Of a stretch of DNA of 64,000 nucleotides, positions 9,132 through 17,514 are shown piece by piece. The notes beneath the pieces were generated by a model. It did no database searches and was not told the DNA's origin. It saw only the letters and a program-made list of their open reading frames with translations. This stretch comes from Prevotella sp. (GTDB lineage Bacteria > Bacteroidota > Bacteroidia > Bacteroidales > Bacteroidaceae). Within the stretch, counting starts at the first letter, position 1. Each line of letters starts with the position of its first letter. The DNA lies in assembly GCA_017395215.1 (NCBI GenBank), contig JAFPVW010000128.1, positions 19,126-83,125 on the forward strand, written 5' to 3'. The translations under genes were made by a program, and so were the position numbers.

Positions 9132-10110
9132 AATAGGTACAGTCAACAAGGCCAAGCAGGACATCGACGAGGTGTGCCGCCGCGAGGGCTTCACCAACCT
9201 GACGCGCCGCAACTTCGGCAGTGGCGGCGTGGGACGGTTTGCTACGAAGCTGGTCGGCGTGGCAAGCATCATCTGGAGGCTCAGGCGGGGCGACGTGCTC
9301 TTCCTTCAGTACCCGATGAAGAAGTTCTACTACATGGCCTGCTCGCTGGCACGCATGAAGGGTGCCCGCGTGGTCACCGTCATCCACGACCTCGGCGCCT
9401 TCCGCCGCCACAAGCTTACGCCTGAACAGGAGAACCGCCGGCTGTCGAAGACCGACTTCCTGATTGTCCACAACCCGACCATGCGCGACTACCTCGTTGA
9501 GCACGGCTTCAAGGGCGGCATCCACTGCCTGCAGATTTTCGACTACCTGTCGGAGCGCCAGCCGGCTGTCTACGCCACGCCCCATGCACCGTGGCGCATC
9601 GTCTATGCCGGCAACCTCGCCCGCTGGCGCAACGAGTTCCTCTATCGCCTCGGCGACACGCTGGACGGATGGCAGATGGACCTCTACGGAAAGGGGTTCG
9701 ACACGTCGGCCGCCACCAGCCCGCAGCTTCACTGTCACGGCTTCATGGCCAGCGACGACTTCATAGCCCAGGTCGAAGCCGACTTCGGACTCGTCTGGGA
9801 CGGCGACTCTCAGGAGGAGTGTACGGGCGACTGGGGCGAGTACCTGCGCATCAACGACCCCCACAAGACGTCGTTCTACCTGCGTGCCGGCATTCCCGTC
9901 ATCGTGTGGAGCCAGGCCGCCATGACGCCCTTCATCCTCGAGCAGCAGGTGGGCATCGCCGTCGACGGACTGCAGCAGATAGGCCAGCGACTGGCCGCCC
10001 TCACGGCTGCCGACTACCGGCAGATGCGGCAGAACGCACAGTCAATGAGCCGCCGCCTGAACGACGGCTATTATATAAAACAAGGTATGAAGGCAGCATG
10101 TATAGAATAA
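9115..10110 (+). CDS. Galactofuranosyltransferase-like glycosyltransferase
   Basis: The 331 residues resemble beta-1,6-galactofuranosyltransferases of the WbbI type. Visible blocks are DVLFLQYPMKKFYY, VTVIHDLGAFRRH, FLIVHNPTMRDYL, the middle IVYAGNLARW, and FGLVWDGDSQEECTGDWGEY followed by YLRINDPHKTSFYLRAGIPV. It probably adds a sugar to LPS core or O-glycan from a nucleotide sugar. No UDP-galactopyranose mutase is seen in the window, so the donor is uncertain. The start lies inside the kinase gene and the end overlaps the next gene by 13 bp. Confidence 0.75.
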   Translation: MKYHIEIGTVNKAKQDIDEVCRREGFTNLTRRNFGSGGVGRFATKLVGVASIIWRLRRGDVLFLQYPMKKFYYMACSLARMKGARVVTVIHDLGAFRRHKLTPEQENRRLSKTDFLIVHNPTMRDYLVEHGFKGGIHCLQIFDYLSERQPAVYATPHAPWRIVYAGNLARWRNEFLYRLGDTLDGWQMDLYGKGFDTSAATSPQLHCHGFMASDDFIAQVEADFGLVWDGDSQEECTGDWGEYLRINDPHKTSFYLRAGIPVIVWSQAAMTPFILEQQVGIAVDGLQQIGQRLAALTAADYRQMRQNAQSMSRRLNDGYYIKQGMKAACIE

Positions 10111-11156
10111 GATTCATGCCCTATCGCGAGGGCCTGGCCACCATCATGCACCGCCAGACGCCCGGTCACAGCCTGCGCTCACAGGACGGGCGCTATGAGT
10201 TCTGCCTCGACGACACAATGGACGAGGCCGACTTCTGGGTGGTTCAGGGCAAGGGCGTGCGCCAGGTGCAGACCTGCCGCGTGGCTCCCGAGAACACCAT
10301 CCTGCTCACCACCGAGCCCCACTCCGTGCTGGTCTACCCCCAGCGCTACATCGACCAGTTCGGCCTCGTCGTCAGCTGCCAGCAGCAGCTGCGCCACCGC
10401 AACGTCAGGTACGGGCCGGCCATCCTGCCCTGGTTTGTGGGCTACAAGCCCGACGGCCGCGGCGGCTACACCTTCACCGAGGACTACGACTCGCTCTCGC
10501 TGTCAGCGGCACCGCCGCCGAAGGAGAAGCTCATCTCCGTCATCACCAGCAACAAGGCCTTCACCCGTGGCCATCTCGACCGCATCAAGTTTGTCGAGCA
10601 GCTGAAGGCGCGCTTCGGCGACCGTATCGACGTCTTCGGCCGCGGCTTCCGCCCGTTCGACGACAAGTGGGACGTGCTGCGCCCCTACAAGTATCACGTC
10701 GCCATCGAGAACTCGTCGGAGCCCTACTATTGGACGGAGAAGATTGCCGACTGCTACCTCACCGGCACGTTCCCTGTCTATCACGGCTGTACCAACCTGT
10801 CCGACTATTTCAGGCGCGAAGCCTTCGAGCCTATCGACATCCGCCGGCCCGAGGCAGCCATCCGCACCATCGAGGCGGTCATCGACAGTGGCCGCTACGA
10901 AGCCTCGGCAGCCGTCCTTGGCGAGATGAAAAGTCGGGTGCTGGGCGAATACAACATGTTTGAGTATGCCGCCCGCCTCTGCGACCAGCTCAACCCCGAC
11001 GCCCCCAAGCAGCTGGTGTCCATACAGCCCTGCCGGTCGGGGCTCGACTGGCACAACTTCGTGAATTACACGGTTAAGAACAACTATTACAAACTGCTGA
11101 CCAAATGTCATTACTGGAAGAACGGAGAGACCCTGAGCTCCAGCGGTGCCTGTTAG
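10098..11156 (+). CDS. Glycosyltransferase family 10 (alpha-1,3-fucosyltransferase-like)
   Basis: Starting at the ATG at 10098 the product is 352 residues; the frame continues upstream, but that part lies over the preceding gene. The C-terminal half carries the GT10 signature: ISVITSNKAFTRGHLDRIKFV, DVFGRGF, LRPYKYHVAIENSSEPYYWTEK and LTGTFPVYHG. These bind GDP-fucose in bacterial and animal alpha-1,3/4-fucosyltransferases. The N-terminal half has the acceptor-domain phrases DDTMDEADFWVVQG and TTEPHSVLVY. It would fucosylate a cell-surface glycan. It overlaps the LicD gene by 52 bp. Confidence 0.85.
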   Translation: MYRIRFMPYREGLATIMHRQTPGHSLRSQDGRYEFCLDDTMDEADFWVVQGKGVRQVQTCRVAPENTILLTTEPHSVLVYPQRYIDQFGLVVSCQQQLRHRNVRYGPAILPWFVGYKPDGRGGYTFTEDYDSLSLSAAPPPKEKLISVITSNKAFTRGHLDRIKFVEQLKARFGDRIDVFGRGFRPFDDKWDVLRPYKYHVAIENSSEPYYWTEKIADCYLTGTFPVYHGCTNLSDYFRREAFEPIDIRRPEAAIRTIEAVIDSGRYEASAAVLGEMKSRVLGEYNMFEYAARLCDQLNPDAPKQLVSIQPCRSGLDWHNFVNYTVKNNYYKLLTKCHYWKNGETLSSSGAC

Positions 11157-11947
11157 GCATACTGGAGGCCATCGACCGCGTGTGCCGCGAGCACCGTCTG
11201 CGCTACTACCTCATTGCCGGCACCTGCCTGGGAGCCATTCGCCACAAGGGCTTCATTCCCTGGGACGACGATGCCGACGTCGGTATGCCCCGCCCCGACT
11301 ACGACGTGCTCATTGCCCATGCCAGCGAGTGGCTGCCCGAGGGCTACGAGCTGGTGAGCGGCGAGACCGATCCCCGCTATCCCTATTTCTTCGCCCGCAT
11401 ACAGGATGCCCGCACCACCTATGTCCTGCGGCGGCAGTTCGACTTTGTCGGCGGACTGCCCGTCGACCTTTACCCGCTCGACGGCATGACCGGCAGCCCC
11501 CTGCGCCGCTGGTGGCACTACGTGCGGCTGAGCCACGCCAAGAAGCTGCTTTACTTCTGCCTCGTCGACCCCTACAAACACGGGCACGGGCCCCGCAGCT
11601 GGCTGCCGCTGCTGGTCCGCCGCCTCCACAGTCCGGCCTCGCTCCACCAGCGGCTGCGGCGCCTGCTGACGGAGTTCGGCTACGACGAGTCGAGCCTCGT
11701 TGCCGACCACGACTACAAGTATCCGAAAGGCGTCTTTCCGAAAGAGGTGTTCGGCCAGCCACTGGCCGTGCCCTTCGAGGACACGGAGCTGACGACGGTT
11801 GCCCAGCCCGACTCCTACCTGCGCCAGCTTTACGGCAACTATATGGAACTTCCCAAGACCTTGCCTCCACAGAACTACCGGCTTCTCGACCTGGAGAAGC
11901 CCTACCGGGAGTTTACGGACGAACCCGCCCGAACGTCTTCACGCTGA
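11105..11947 (+). CDS. LicD family phosphotransferase
   Basis: The 280-residue protein has the LicD signature near residue 33: YYLIAGTCLGAIRHKG, then FIPWDDDADVGMPRPDYD, a nucleotidyltransferase-like metal site. LicD proteins move phosphocholine or a similar phospho-alcohol from a CDP donor to a glycan. It is the last gene of the run from 7435 and converges on the CDP-glycerol transferase gene, with a 35-bp overlap of coding ends. The partner nucleotide donor is not encoded nearby. A second LicD lies at 47842. Confidence 0.85.
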   Translation: MSLLEERRDPELQRCLLGILEAIDRVCREHRLRYYLIAGTCLGAIRHKGFIPWDDDADVGMPRPDYDVLIAHASEWLPEGYELVSGETDPRYPYFFARIQDARTTYVLRRQFDFVGGLPVDLYPLDGMTGSPLRRWWHYVRLSHAKKLLYFCLVDPYKHGHGPRSWLPLLVRRLHSPASLHQRLRRLLTEFGYDESSLVADHDYKYPKGVFPKEVFGQPLAVPFEDTELTTVAQPDSYLRQLYGNYMELPKTLPPQNYRLLDLEKPYREFTDEPARTSSR

Positions 11948-12962
11948 CATACCTTCGCCAGAGGTTCAGCCGGCGCTTCTCGGGGACACCGTGACGGGCA
12001 ATGAAGTCGCATGCTCCCTGCAGCATCCGCTCGGCGCAGCGGCCGTCGGTGTACGGGTCGTAATTCGCTATCACCCATTTTCTCCGCTCTGCCAGCTCGC
12101 GGCTGTCGAACAGTTCGTCGTAGGCCGCCAGCAGCTGTTCCGGTTCGTTGATATTCTTCCAGTAAGGGTCTGTCGAGACGGTGTTGAGTGTCACCACGGG
12201 CTTGTCTAACAGCAGCATCTCGTAGATGGTCGACGACGTGTCGCTCACCATCGCGTCGGCCATCAGCATATACTTCGTAATGGCGAAGTCTCTTTCGAAG
12301 ACGATGTTCAGGCGGCTGCCGGCCAGCTGCCTGTATTCGTCGACCCACTCCTGCTGTGTCAGCGGATGCAGCTTGATGAGCAGCAGCACGCCCCGCTCGT
12401 CGACGAGTCTCACGAGCTGCTCCTTAATCTTCGGCAGCGACGTCAGCCGGGGCGAGAACGTCGGGGCATAGAGCACGATGCGCTGGCAGCCGTGCTCGCG
12501 CAGCAGCCGCTCGCGCTCGGCGTCGAAGTCGTGACGGTGGCGGGCTGTCCAGTCCTGCCTCGTCCACCCCGTCTCCAGCACCTCGAAGTCGCTGCGTCCC
12601 TTGCGCAGCTTCTCAAACTCGCGGGTGAAGTAAGGTCCCTGCGTCATGTAGATGTCGTAGTAGTTGCGGATGCGGAACTGGTCGCGCTTCTCGGCTGCAT
12701 AGCCGTGGAAGATGCTGCACTTCACGCCGTTCAGGTAGTAGGGCACGATATTGCCCGGCGCGAAGACGGCATCGGGATGGAAGTCGTGGGCCTGCTGCAT
12801 GCTGTGTGTCCACCTCACGCTGTCCTTCAGCGGGAAGTCGGGAATCTTCGGCTCGTGAACATACCACAGCACTTCGTTGCCTCCCTGCCTGTCGGCCTCC
12901 TCCTGCAGCGGTCCGAGGATGTCGACCGCATATTTGTTCTCGCAAAACAGTAGTATTTTCAT
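11913..12962 (-). CDS. CDP-glycerol glycerophosphotransferase family protein (TagB/SpsB-like)
   Basis: The 349 residues resemble the C-terminal catalytic domain of CDP-glycerol transferases. Blocks include KCSIFHGYAAEKRDQF, RIVLYAPTFSPRLTSL, LIKLHPLT and the donor-binding stretch ADAMVSDTSSTIYEMLLLDK with KPVVTLNT. It would attach glycerol-phosphate or a related group to an envelope glycan. It lies 33 nt downstream of recO on the same strand, and its 3' end overlaps the LicD gene. The substrate is an inference from the family name. Confidence 0.8.
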   Translation of the reverse strand: MKILLFCENKYAVDILGPLQEEADRQGGNEVLWYVHEPKIPDFPLKDSVRWTHSMQQAHDFHPDAVFAPGNIVPYYLNGVKCSIFHGYAAEKRDQFRIRNYYDIYMTQGPYFTREFEKLRKGRSDFEVLETGWTRQDWTARHRHDFDAERERLLREHGCQRIVLYAPTFSPRLTSLPKIKEQLVRLVDERGVLLLIKLHPLTQQEWVDEYRQLAGSRLNIVFERDFAITKYMLMADAMVSDTSSTIYEMLLLDKPVVTLNTVSTDPYWKNINEPEQLLAAYDELFDSRELAERRKWVIANYDPYTDGRCAERMLQGACDFIARHGVPEKRRLNLWRRYVSVKTFGRVRP

Positions 12963-12995
12963 CGCTTATATTTTTATTGGGTTTATATTCAACTT

Positions 12996-13721
12996 TCACT
13001 CCCACATCTCCTGCAGCACGGCAAAGGAGCGCAGCTCGGGGAAGTCGGGCAGGTGGATGCGGTAGTAGGTCAGCGCTATGTCGAGCAGGCGCAGGCGGTC
13101 GTGGCGCGACAGCCGGAACAGGTGCATCGTCTGGTAGTCCATGCGCATCATCAGCTGCACCTTCTCGGCCTCCTCGGGCATGAGGTAGTCGCGATGGAGC
13201 GGCGTCTGCTGCGAGAAGGTGGAGGCGCGCAAGTCGAAAAAGCTGCCGGGACTGTAGCCGTCGAGGTTGGGCGTGAAGCCTAAGAAGCGTGCCATGCGCA
13301 TCAGGAAGACCAGGTGGAAGTTGGCCACGTGCCCGTCGGCACCGTCAATCCACTGCAGGCTGCTGGCCACGTAGTCGAACAGCGGCTCGTTGCGCTGCTC
13401 ACCCTTCAGGGCGTGGTAGAGAAACTCGGCCAGGAACAGCGTGATGGAGAGCTTTGTCGGGTCGGTCTGCAGCGACGCGAGCGGCGTCAGTATGGCGGCA
13501 TTGTGCAGTTTCTGCAGCTGCATGTTCGGCCGCACGTCGGTCTCGATGCTGAGCAGCGTCAGCGGCTGAAACAACTGCTTCTTCAGCTTGCCCCGCGAGG
13601 TCTTCGGCAAGTGTATGATAAACGACAGGCGCCCGCAGGCGCGGGTGAACATATCTATTATCATCCGCGTCTCGCCGTACTTCAGGGCATGCAGCACAAG
13701 GGCCTCTGTCTTGGTGTTCAT
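12996..13721 (-). CDS. recO: DNA repair protein RecO
   Basis: The 241-residue protein matches RecO: an N-terminal OB fold beginning TKTEALVLHALKYGETRMIIDMFTR and GRLSFIIHLPKTSRGK, then a helical C-terminal half. RecO loads RecA onto SSB-coated DNA together with RecR. I use the ATG at 13721 rather than the TTG three codons earlier. The TATCTTTG element at 13729-13736 leaves 7 nt to this ATG, which would make the transcript almost leaderless. Confidence 0.88.
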   Translation of the reverse strand: MNTKTEALVLHALKYGETRMIIDMFTRACGRLSFIIHLPKTSRGKLKKQLFQPLTLLSIETDVRPNMQLQKLHNAAILTPLASLQTDPTKLSITLFLAEFLYHALKGEQRNEPLFDYVASSLQWIDGADGHVANFHLVFLMRMARFLGFTPNLDGYSPGSFFDLRASTFSQQTPLHRDYLMPEEAEKVQLMMRMDYQTMHLFRLSRHDRLRLLDIALTYYRIHLPDFPELRSFAVLQEMWE

Positions 13722-13773
13722 ACGCTGCAAAGATAGCTATTTTTCATGGAAGACGCATTTTTCTTTAAGAAAA

Positions 13774-13805
13774 TTTGGCTGTTTAAGAAAAAAGCAGTAC
13801 CTTTG
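13774..13805 (+). promoter_or_regulatory. Promoter of tRNA-Glu (TTTG, 20 bp, TACCTTTG)
   Basis: TTTG at 13774-13777 and TACCTTTG at 13798-13805 are 20 bp apart, the canonical Bacteroidetes -33/-7 arrangement. The tRNA starts 53 nt further on. Confidence 0.75.
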
Positions 13806-13858
13806 CACCCGCTTTTTACGCCATCGTGAATCGAAAACGCGCAAATCGTAAATAGCAT

Positions 13859-13933
13859 GGTCCCTTCGTCTATCGGTTAGGACGAGAGATTTTCATTCTC
13901 TAAAGAGGAGTTCGACTCTCCTAGGGACTACCA
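13859..13933 (+). tRNA. tRNA-Glu (anticodon TTC), CCA encoded
   Basis: The 75-nt sequence folds as a cloverleaf. The acceptor GGTCCCT pairs with AGGGACT (one G-U pair), the anticodon loop reads TTTTCAT with TTC, the T-loop contains TTCGACTC, and CCA is encoded at 13931-13933. It lies 156 nt upstream of rpsT and may share its transcript, since no terminator hairpin with a T-run is obvious between them. Confidence 0.95.
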
Positions 13934-14089
13934 CTGCCAAATCTGTCATCTGCACAGCCAAGTGCTACCGGCGAAAACCGGGATAAGGTGGCGGAGGGCT
14001 CAGTAGAGTCAGCCCAGGGCGGTCGCTCACGACGCAAGACCCACAGGCTTTGGCACTTAACAACAAACAACTAACAATTAAACAAAAAA
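13934..14089 (+). promoter_or_regulatory. Structured region before rpsT, candidate bS20 leader
   Basis: No gene fits in these 156 nt. An outer pairing AAGTGC with GCACTT encloses GC-rich inner segments, and the 35 nt before the ATG are A-rich and unstructured. S20 genes are often autoregulated through their leader. Whether this one is cannot be shown from sequence alone. Confidence 0.4.
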
Positions 14090-14344
14090 ATGGCAAACCA
14101 CAAATCATCCCTGAAGAGAATCCGTCAGGAAAAGAAGAGAGCAATTCACAACAAGTATTATGCAAAGACCATGCGCAACGCCGTACGCAAACTGCGCGCC
14201 ATGACAAACAAGGACGAGGCTGTAGCCCTGTACCCGAAGGTGCAGAAGATGCTTGACAAGCTGGCCAAGACCAACATCATCCACAAGAACAAGGCCGCCA
14301 ACCTGAAGTCGAGTCTCTGCCTGCATATCAACAAGTTAGGATAA
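14090..14344 (+). CDS. rpsT: 30S ribosomal protein S20
   Basis: The 84-residue basic protein begins [19 protein letters not shown] and has the S20 three-helix pattern ([33 protein letters not shown]). Length is normal. S20 binds 16S rRNA early in 30S assembly. A 28-bp perfect palindrome follows 26 nt after the stop. Confidence 0.97.
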   Translation: MANHKSSLKRIRQEKKRAIHNKYYAKTMRNAVRKLRAMTNKDEAVALYPKVQKMLDKLAKTNIIHKNKAANLKSSLCLHINKLG

Positions 14345-14370
14345 GCTCCGATTATATTGAACACATGCCT

Positions 14371-14398
14371 GGGGGCTGCTACCGCGGTAGCAGCCCCC
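14371..14398 (+). terminator. Hairpin terminator after rpsT
   Basis: A perfect palindrome with 14-bp arms (GGGGGCTGCTACCG and its complement) follows rpsT. No strong T-run follows, so termination is inferred from stem strength. Confidence 0.65.
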
Positions 14399-14460
14399 TG
14401 TTCGTAAACGTTTTCAAGTAAAAAAGCGGGGAAATGCTTGCACCATTGAATTATTATTCG

Positions 14461-14468
14461 TACCTTTG
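14461..14468 (+). promoter_or_regulatory. Bacteroidetes -7 promoter element (TACCTTTG) for the secreted protein gene
   Basis: TACCTTTG lies 54 nt before the ATG at 14523, in a more A+T-rich intergenic stretch. Confidence 0.6.
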
Positions 14469-14522
14469 CCCGCAATCAGAGAATCTGAAACATTAAAATT
14501 ACTAATTTAAACTAATAAACAA

Positions 14523-17249
14523 ATGAAAAAACTCTTTACTTTATTGACGCTTGCGCTGATGTCGATAGGGTCGGCGTGGGCAGACGGTACCGTCGAGGCA
14601 GCCAAGAATGTTGATTCGAAAAACAAAGATTTGGTTGGGACTTGTTACACAATTCCCGGTACTTATATTGCAGGAGCTGGTGGTGAAGCAGCTGGCGATA
14701 TGAAGAATAAAGGTATTAAACTAAGAACAGGCAGTGATGGCTCAAGAGTTGTGTTTAAAGTAAATACTGGTTATGTTATTACAGACTTCAAGCTTTATGG
14801 TATTTCAAACTATGCTTTAGCAGCAGGTGCAAGCGAGCCTTGCATTTCAGTGACAAAGGTTGAGGTAGACGAGACGGAGACTGACCAGACGGGTACTGGT
14901 GTTTTCCCGGCCAAAGGTTCATCTACGTCAGGTAGTGTGCTTTTGGAGAGTATTAATGCCACGGATTCTATTGTTATCTATTTCAACAACGAAAATGCTA
15001 GTGGAAACCAGATTAATGCCTACTACGAATTGACGTGGGAGAAAGCTGTTTCGTCAGTCCCCTTACAGACGGCTGTCACTCCGGCGTCTGCCACTATCTC
15101 CGTAGGTCAGACAACAACGTTAACAGGCGAGTTTTCTGGTGGTAATTTTACTGGCCAGTGGGTGAGCAGCGACGAGGACGTAGCTACCGTATCAGCCGAC
15201 GGCAAGGTAACAGGTGTTGCTGCTGGAACTGCTAATATTACGTACCAGTGGGCTGAAGACCAAAGTGAGGATGCCTACAAGGCTTCTGCTGCAATAACCG
15301 TAATTGATGCTCCGCTGGGCACCAAAGTATCTCCAGCAGCTGCCGCAATCGCTATTGGTAAGGATATTACACTGACAGGTAGCTTCACTGTCGGTGAGTT
15401 CCAGGGAGAATGGGTGAGCGACAATGAGAATATAGCCACTGTCTCAGACGCAGGCGTAGTGACTGGTGTTGCTGAAGGTACGGCTAACATTACGTTCCAA
15501 TGGAAAGACGATCAGAGCGAGGACGCTTACAAAGCCACGGCTGCTGTTACCGTTGTTGATGCAACCGGAGCAACCTTTGACAAGGAGTTATGCACCGCTG
15601 TCAAAACATACGACTTTGCCAATTGGGGAGCAACAACGCTGGCTATTGGCGATAAAGCTGGATCTATTTGGAATCAGGCCAATTCTCAGAATAACGACGT
15701 TTTCTGGTGCACCAATGAGGGACTTGAGAACCTGGCCATTCAGGCCGTTTTAAGTAATAATAGGGGCTTCTCAATAAACGACAATGGACTTTATGAGGGA
15801 AGCGGTGCTGGCCGCTGCGCTGCTATTGGCGGAATTAAAAAGGGCCAGTATGTTGAGTTTAACCACAACAGCGAAACGAGCTTCTATACCAAGAGCGATA
15901 AATCTGATGATGGTATTCTTAAGCTGGCATGCGTAGCCGAGAAGGGTCATCATGTTTATTATGCTGTTGAAGATGGTATGATTGGTTTTGAACTTGCCAA
16001 GAATCATTACGTTACAAGTATTGTCATCTACGAGGCTATAGACTTGTCGGGTGAACCCACCGAACTGTCTTTCGCACAGGAGGAGGTCAATGCCGCTTTA
16101 GGTGAGTCGTTCACAGCTCCTACACTGTCAGCTACGCCCTCTGACCTGACTGGTATCGAATACAGTAGCTCTAATGAAAAAGTTGCTACGGTAGATGCAG
16201 AAACAGGCGACGTCACTCTTGTAGGTCTTGGTTCTGCCACGATAACAGCCAGATTTGCTGGTGACGACACCTACAATCCCTCGTCAGCATCTTATAAACT
16301 GAACGTTACCATGGCCGCTATTGACAGCAAGACATGGGACTTCTCAACATGGGACGACGAAGGAAACTTCGACATCACTGAGACTACCATAATCGACGGC
16401 CTTCAGGTTGCCGCAACTGAAAGTGGCAAAGTAGGCATCAATAGCAACGTCCTGAAGTTCGGTGGCACTGGTGCTGCCACTCAGCGTCACATCCGCTTCA
16501 GAATTGCAGAGGGCACACACCTTATCACGATTGTGGCCAAGCATGGTGGCAGTGGCGACCCCCGCCCCCTGCGTATGTCGTTTGGTACTTTTGGCACAGA
16601 CCCTCAGGAGTGGAGCATGACAGCTGGTGCAAGCCCCGCAACGCTCTACTACACCTATAACGGCGACGAAACCGATGTCTACATCTACAGCGGCAATTCT
16701 GGTATTAACTTGAGCAGCGTGAGCGTCAGTTCCACCGACGAAGTGCCTGTAATGGTAGCCACTGACAAGGCAACTTATGTCACACCGTTCGACATGGACT
16801 TCTCGGCCATCGAAGGCCTGAAGGCCTACGTGGTGTCAGAGGTGACTGCCACTTCCGCTACGCTTGAGGAGGTTGGCGCAGTGCCCGCCAATACCCCTGT
16901 GCTACTTGAGGGCAAGGGCATGTTCACTGTTCCTGTAGCCTCGTCGGCATCAGCACCAGCCGCCAATGAACTGAAGGCTGGTTCGGCTACGATGGCCGAT
17001 GGCGACTACATCCTGAAGGGTGGCAAGTTTGTCCGTGCCACTGCCGAGAGCGTTCTGCCCGCTGGCAAGGCCTACATAAGTGTTCCCGCTGGCGCGCGCG
17101 AAATAGAGTTCGTGTATAGCGGTGCTACTGCCATCAGCGAGCTGAAGGGTGCTGAGGTTGACGATGCCGTCTATAATCTGAGCGGTGTGCGTGTGAAGAG
17201 TGCCCAGAAGGGAGTCTACATCCTGAACGGAAAGAAGATTGTGAAATAA
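14523..17249 (+). CDS. Secreted cell-surface protein with bacterial Ig-like (Big_2-type) domains
   Basis: The 908-residue protein starts with a signal peptide (MKKLFTLLTLALMSIGSAWA). Two tandem Ig-like repeats at about 180-265 and 266-345 share the pattern ...TTLTGEFSGG, WVSSDEDVATVS, GKVTGVAAGTANITYQW. A third, diverged one lies near 510-590 (SSNEKVATVDAETGDVTLVG). The C-terminal 40 residues end VYNLSGVRVKSAQKGVYILN then GKKIVK, the tail typical of exported Prevotella proteins, perhaps a sorting signal. No enzyme domain is recognised. Codon use is more A+T rich than neighbouring genes, suggesting a variable or acquired gene. Adhesion or glycan binding is possible but unproven. Confidence 0.75.
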   Translation: MKKLFTLLTLALMSIGSAWADGTVEAAKNVDSKNKDLVGTCYTIPGTYIAGAGGEAAGDMKNKGIKLRTGSDGSRVVFKVNTGYVITDFKLYGISNYALAAGASEPCISVTKVEVDETETDQTGTGVFPAKGSSTSGSVLLESINATDSIVIYFNNENASGNQINAYYELTWEKAVSSVPLQTAVTPASATISVGQTTTLTGEFSGGNFTGQWVSSDEDVATVSADGKVTGVAAGTANITYQWAEDQSEDAYKASAAITVIDAPLGTKVSPAAAAIAIGKDITLTGSFTVGEFQGEWVSDNENIATVSDAGVVTGVAEGTANITFQWKDDQSEDAYKATAAVTVVDATGATFDKELCTAVKTYDFANWGATTLAIGDKAGSIWNQANSQNNDVFWCTNEGLENLAIQAVLSNNRGFSINDNGLYEGSGAGRCAAIGGIKKGQYVEFNHNSETSFYTKSDKSDDGILKLACVAEKGHHVYYAVEDGMIGFELAKNHYVTSIVIYEAIDLSGEPTELSFAQEEVNAALGESFTAPTLSATPSDLTGIEYSSSNEKVATVDAETGDVTLVGLGSATITARFAGDDTYNPSSASYKLNVTMAAIDSKTWDFSTWDDEGNFDITETTIIDGLQVAATESGKVGINSNVLKFGGTGAATQRHIRFRIAEGTHLITIVAKHGGSGDPRPLRMSFGTFGTDPQEWSMTAGASPATLYYTYNGDETDVYIYSGNSGINLSSVSVSSTDEVPVMVATDKATYVTPFDMDFSAIEGLKAYVVSEVTATSATLEEVGAVPANTPVLLEGKGMFTVPVASSASAPAANELKAGSATMADGDYILKGGKFVRATAESVLPAGKAYISVPAGAREIEFVYSGATAISELKGAEVDDAVYNLSGVRVKSAQKGVYILNGKKIVK

Positions 17250-17279
17250 ACAGGTAAAAACATTATAAACGAGAAGAAT

Positions 17280-17438
17280 ATGAAAAAGATATATTTGCAG
17301 CCACAGACAGACGTGGTAGACGTAGAGTTAGAAGAGATGATTGCCGCTTCTGTTGGCATTGACTCAGAGTCAACTCCGATTGATGCACCCGGAGCTGAAT
17401 CCCGCGAACTCTTCGACATTATACTGCTCGACGAATAA
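17280..17438 (+). CDS. Small protein (52 residues) downstream of the Ig-like protein
   Basis: ATG at 17280 opens a 52-residue frame (MKKIYLQPQTDVVDVELEEM ... ending RELFDIILLDE) that stops at 17438, 30 nt after the large gene. It is acidic, has no signal peptide and no cysteines, and opens like other short Bacteroidales peptides of the type MKK.YLQP. Good frame, close spacing and a terminator just downstream support it as a real gene cotranscribed with the secreted protein. I do not know its function. Confidence 0.6.
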   Translation: MKKIYLQPQTDVVDVELEEMIAASVGIDSESTPIDAPGAESRELFDIILLDE

Positions 17439-17457
17439 TCCCAACGGGAATATAGCA

Positions 17458-17500
17458 AGAAAGAGGGGGATGCACCGCAGCGTGGTGCATCCCCCTTTCT
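17458..17500. terminator. Bidirectional hairpin terminator
   Basis: GGGGGATGCACC (17465-17476) pairs with GGTGCATCCCCC (17484-17495). The stem is flanked by AAGAAAG and CTTTCTT, so it can end transcripts from both the small gene (+) and the Rpn gene (-). Confidence 0.8.
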
Positions 17501-17514
17501 TGGTAAGCCAAACG

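Noticed and set aside
9591-10097. N-terminal extension of the GT10 gene
   Set aside because: The frame is open upstream of 10098 but overlaps the preceding glycosyltransferase completely and has Arg/Pro-rich shadow composition.
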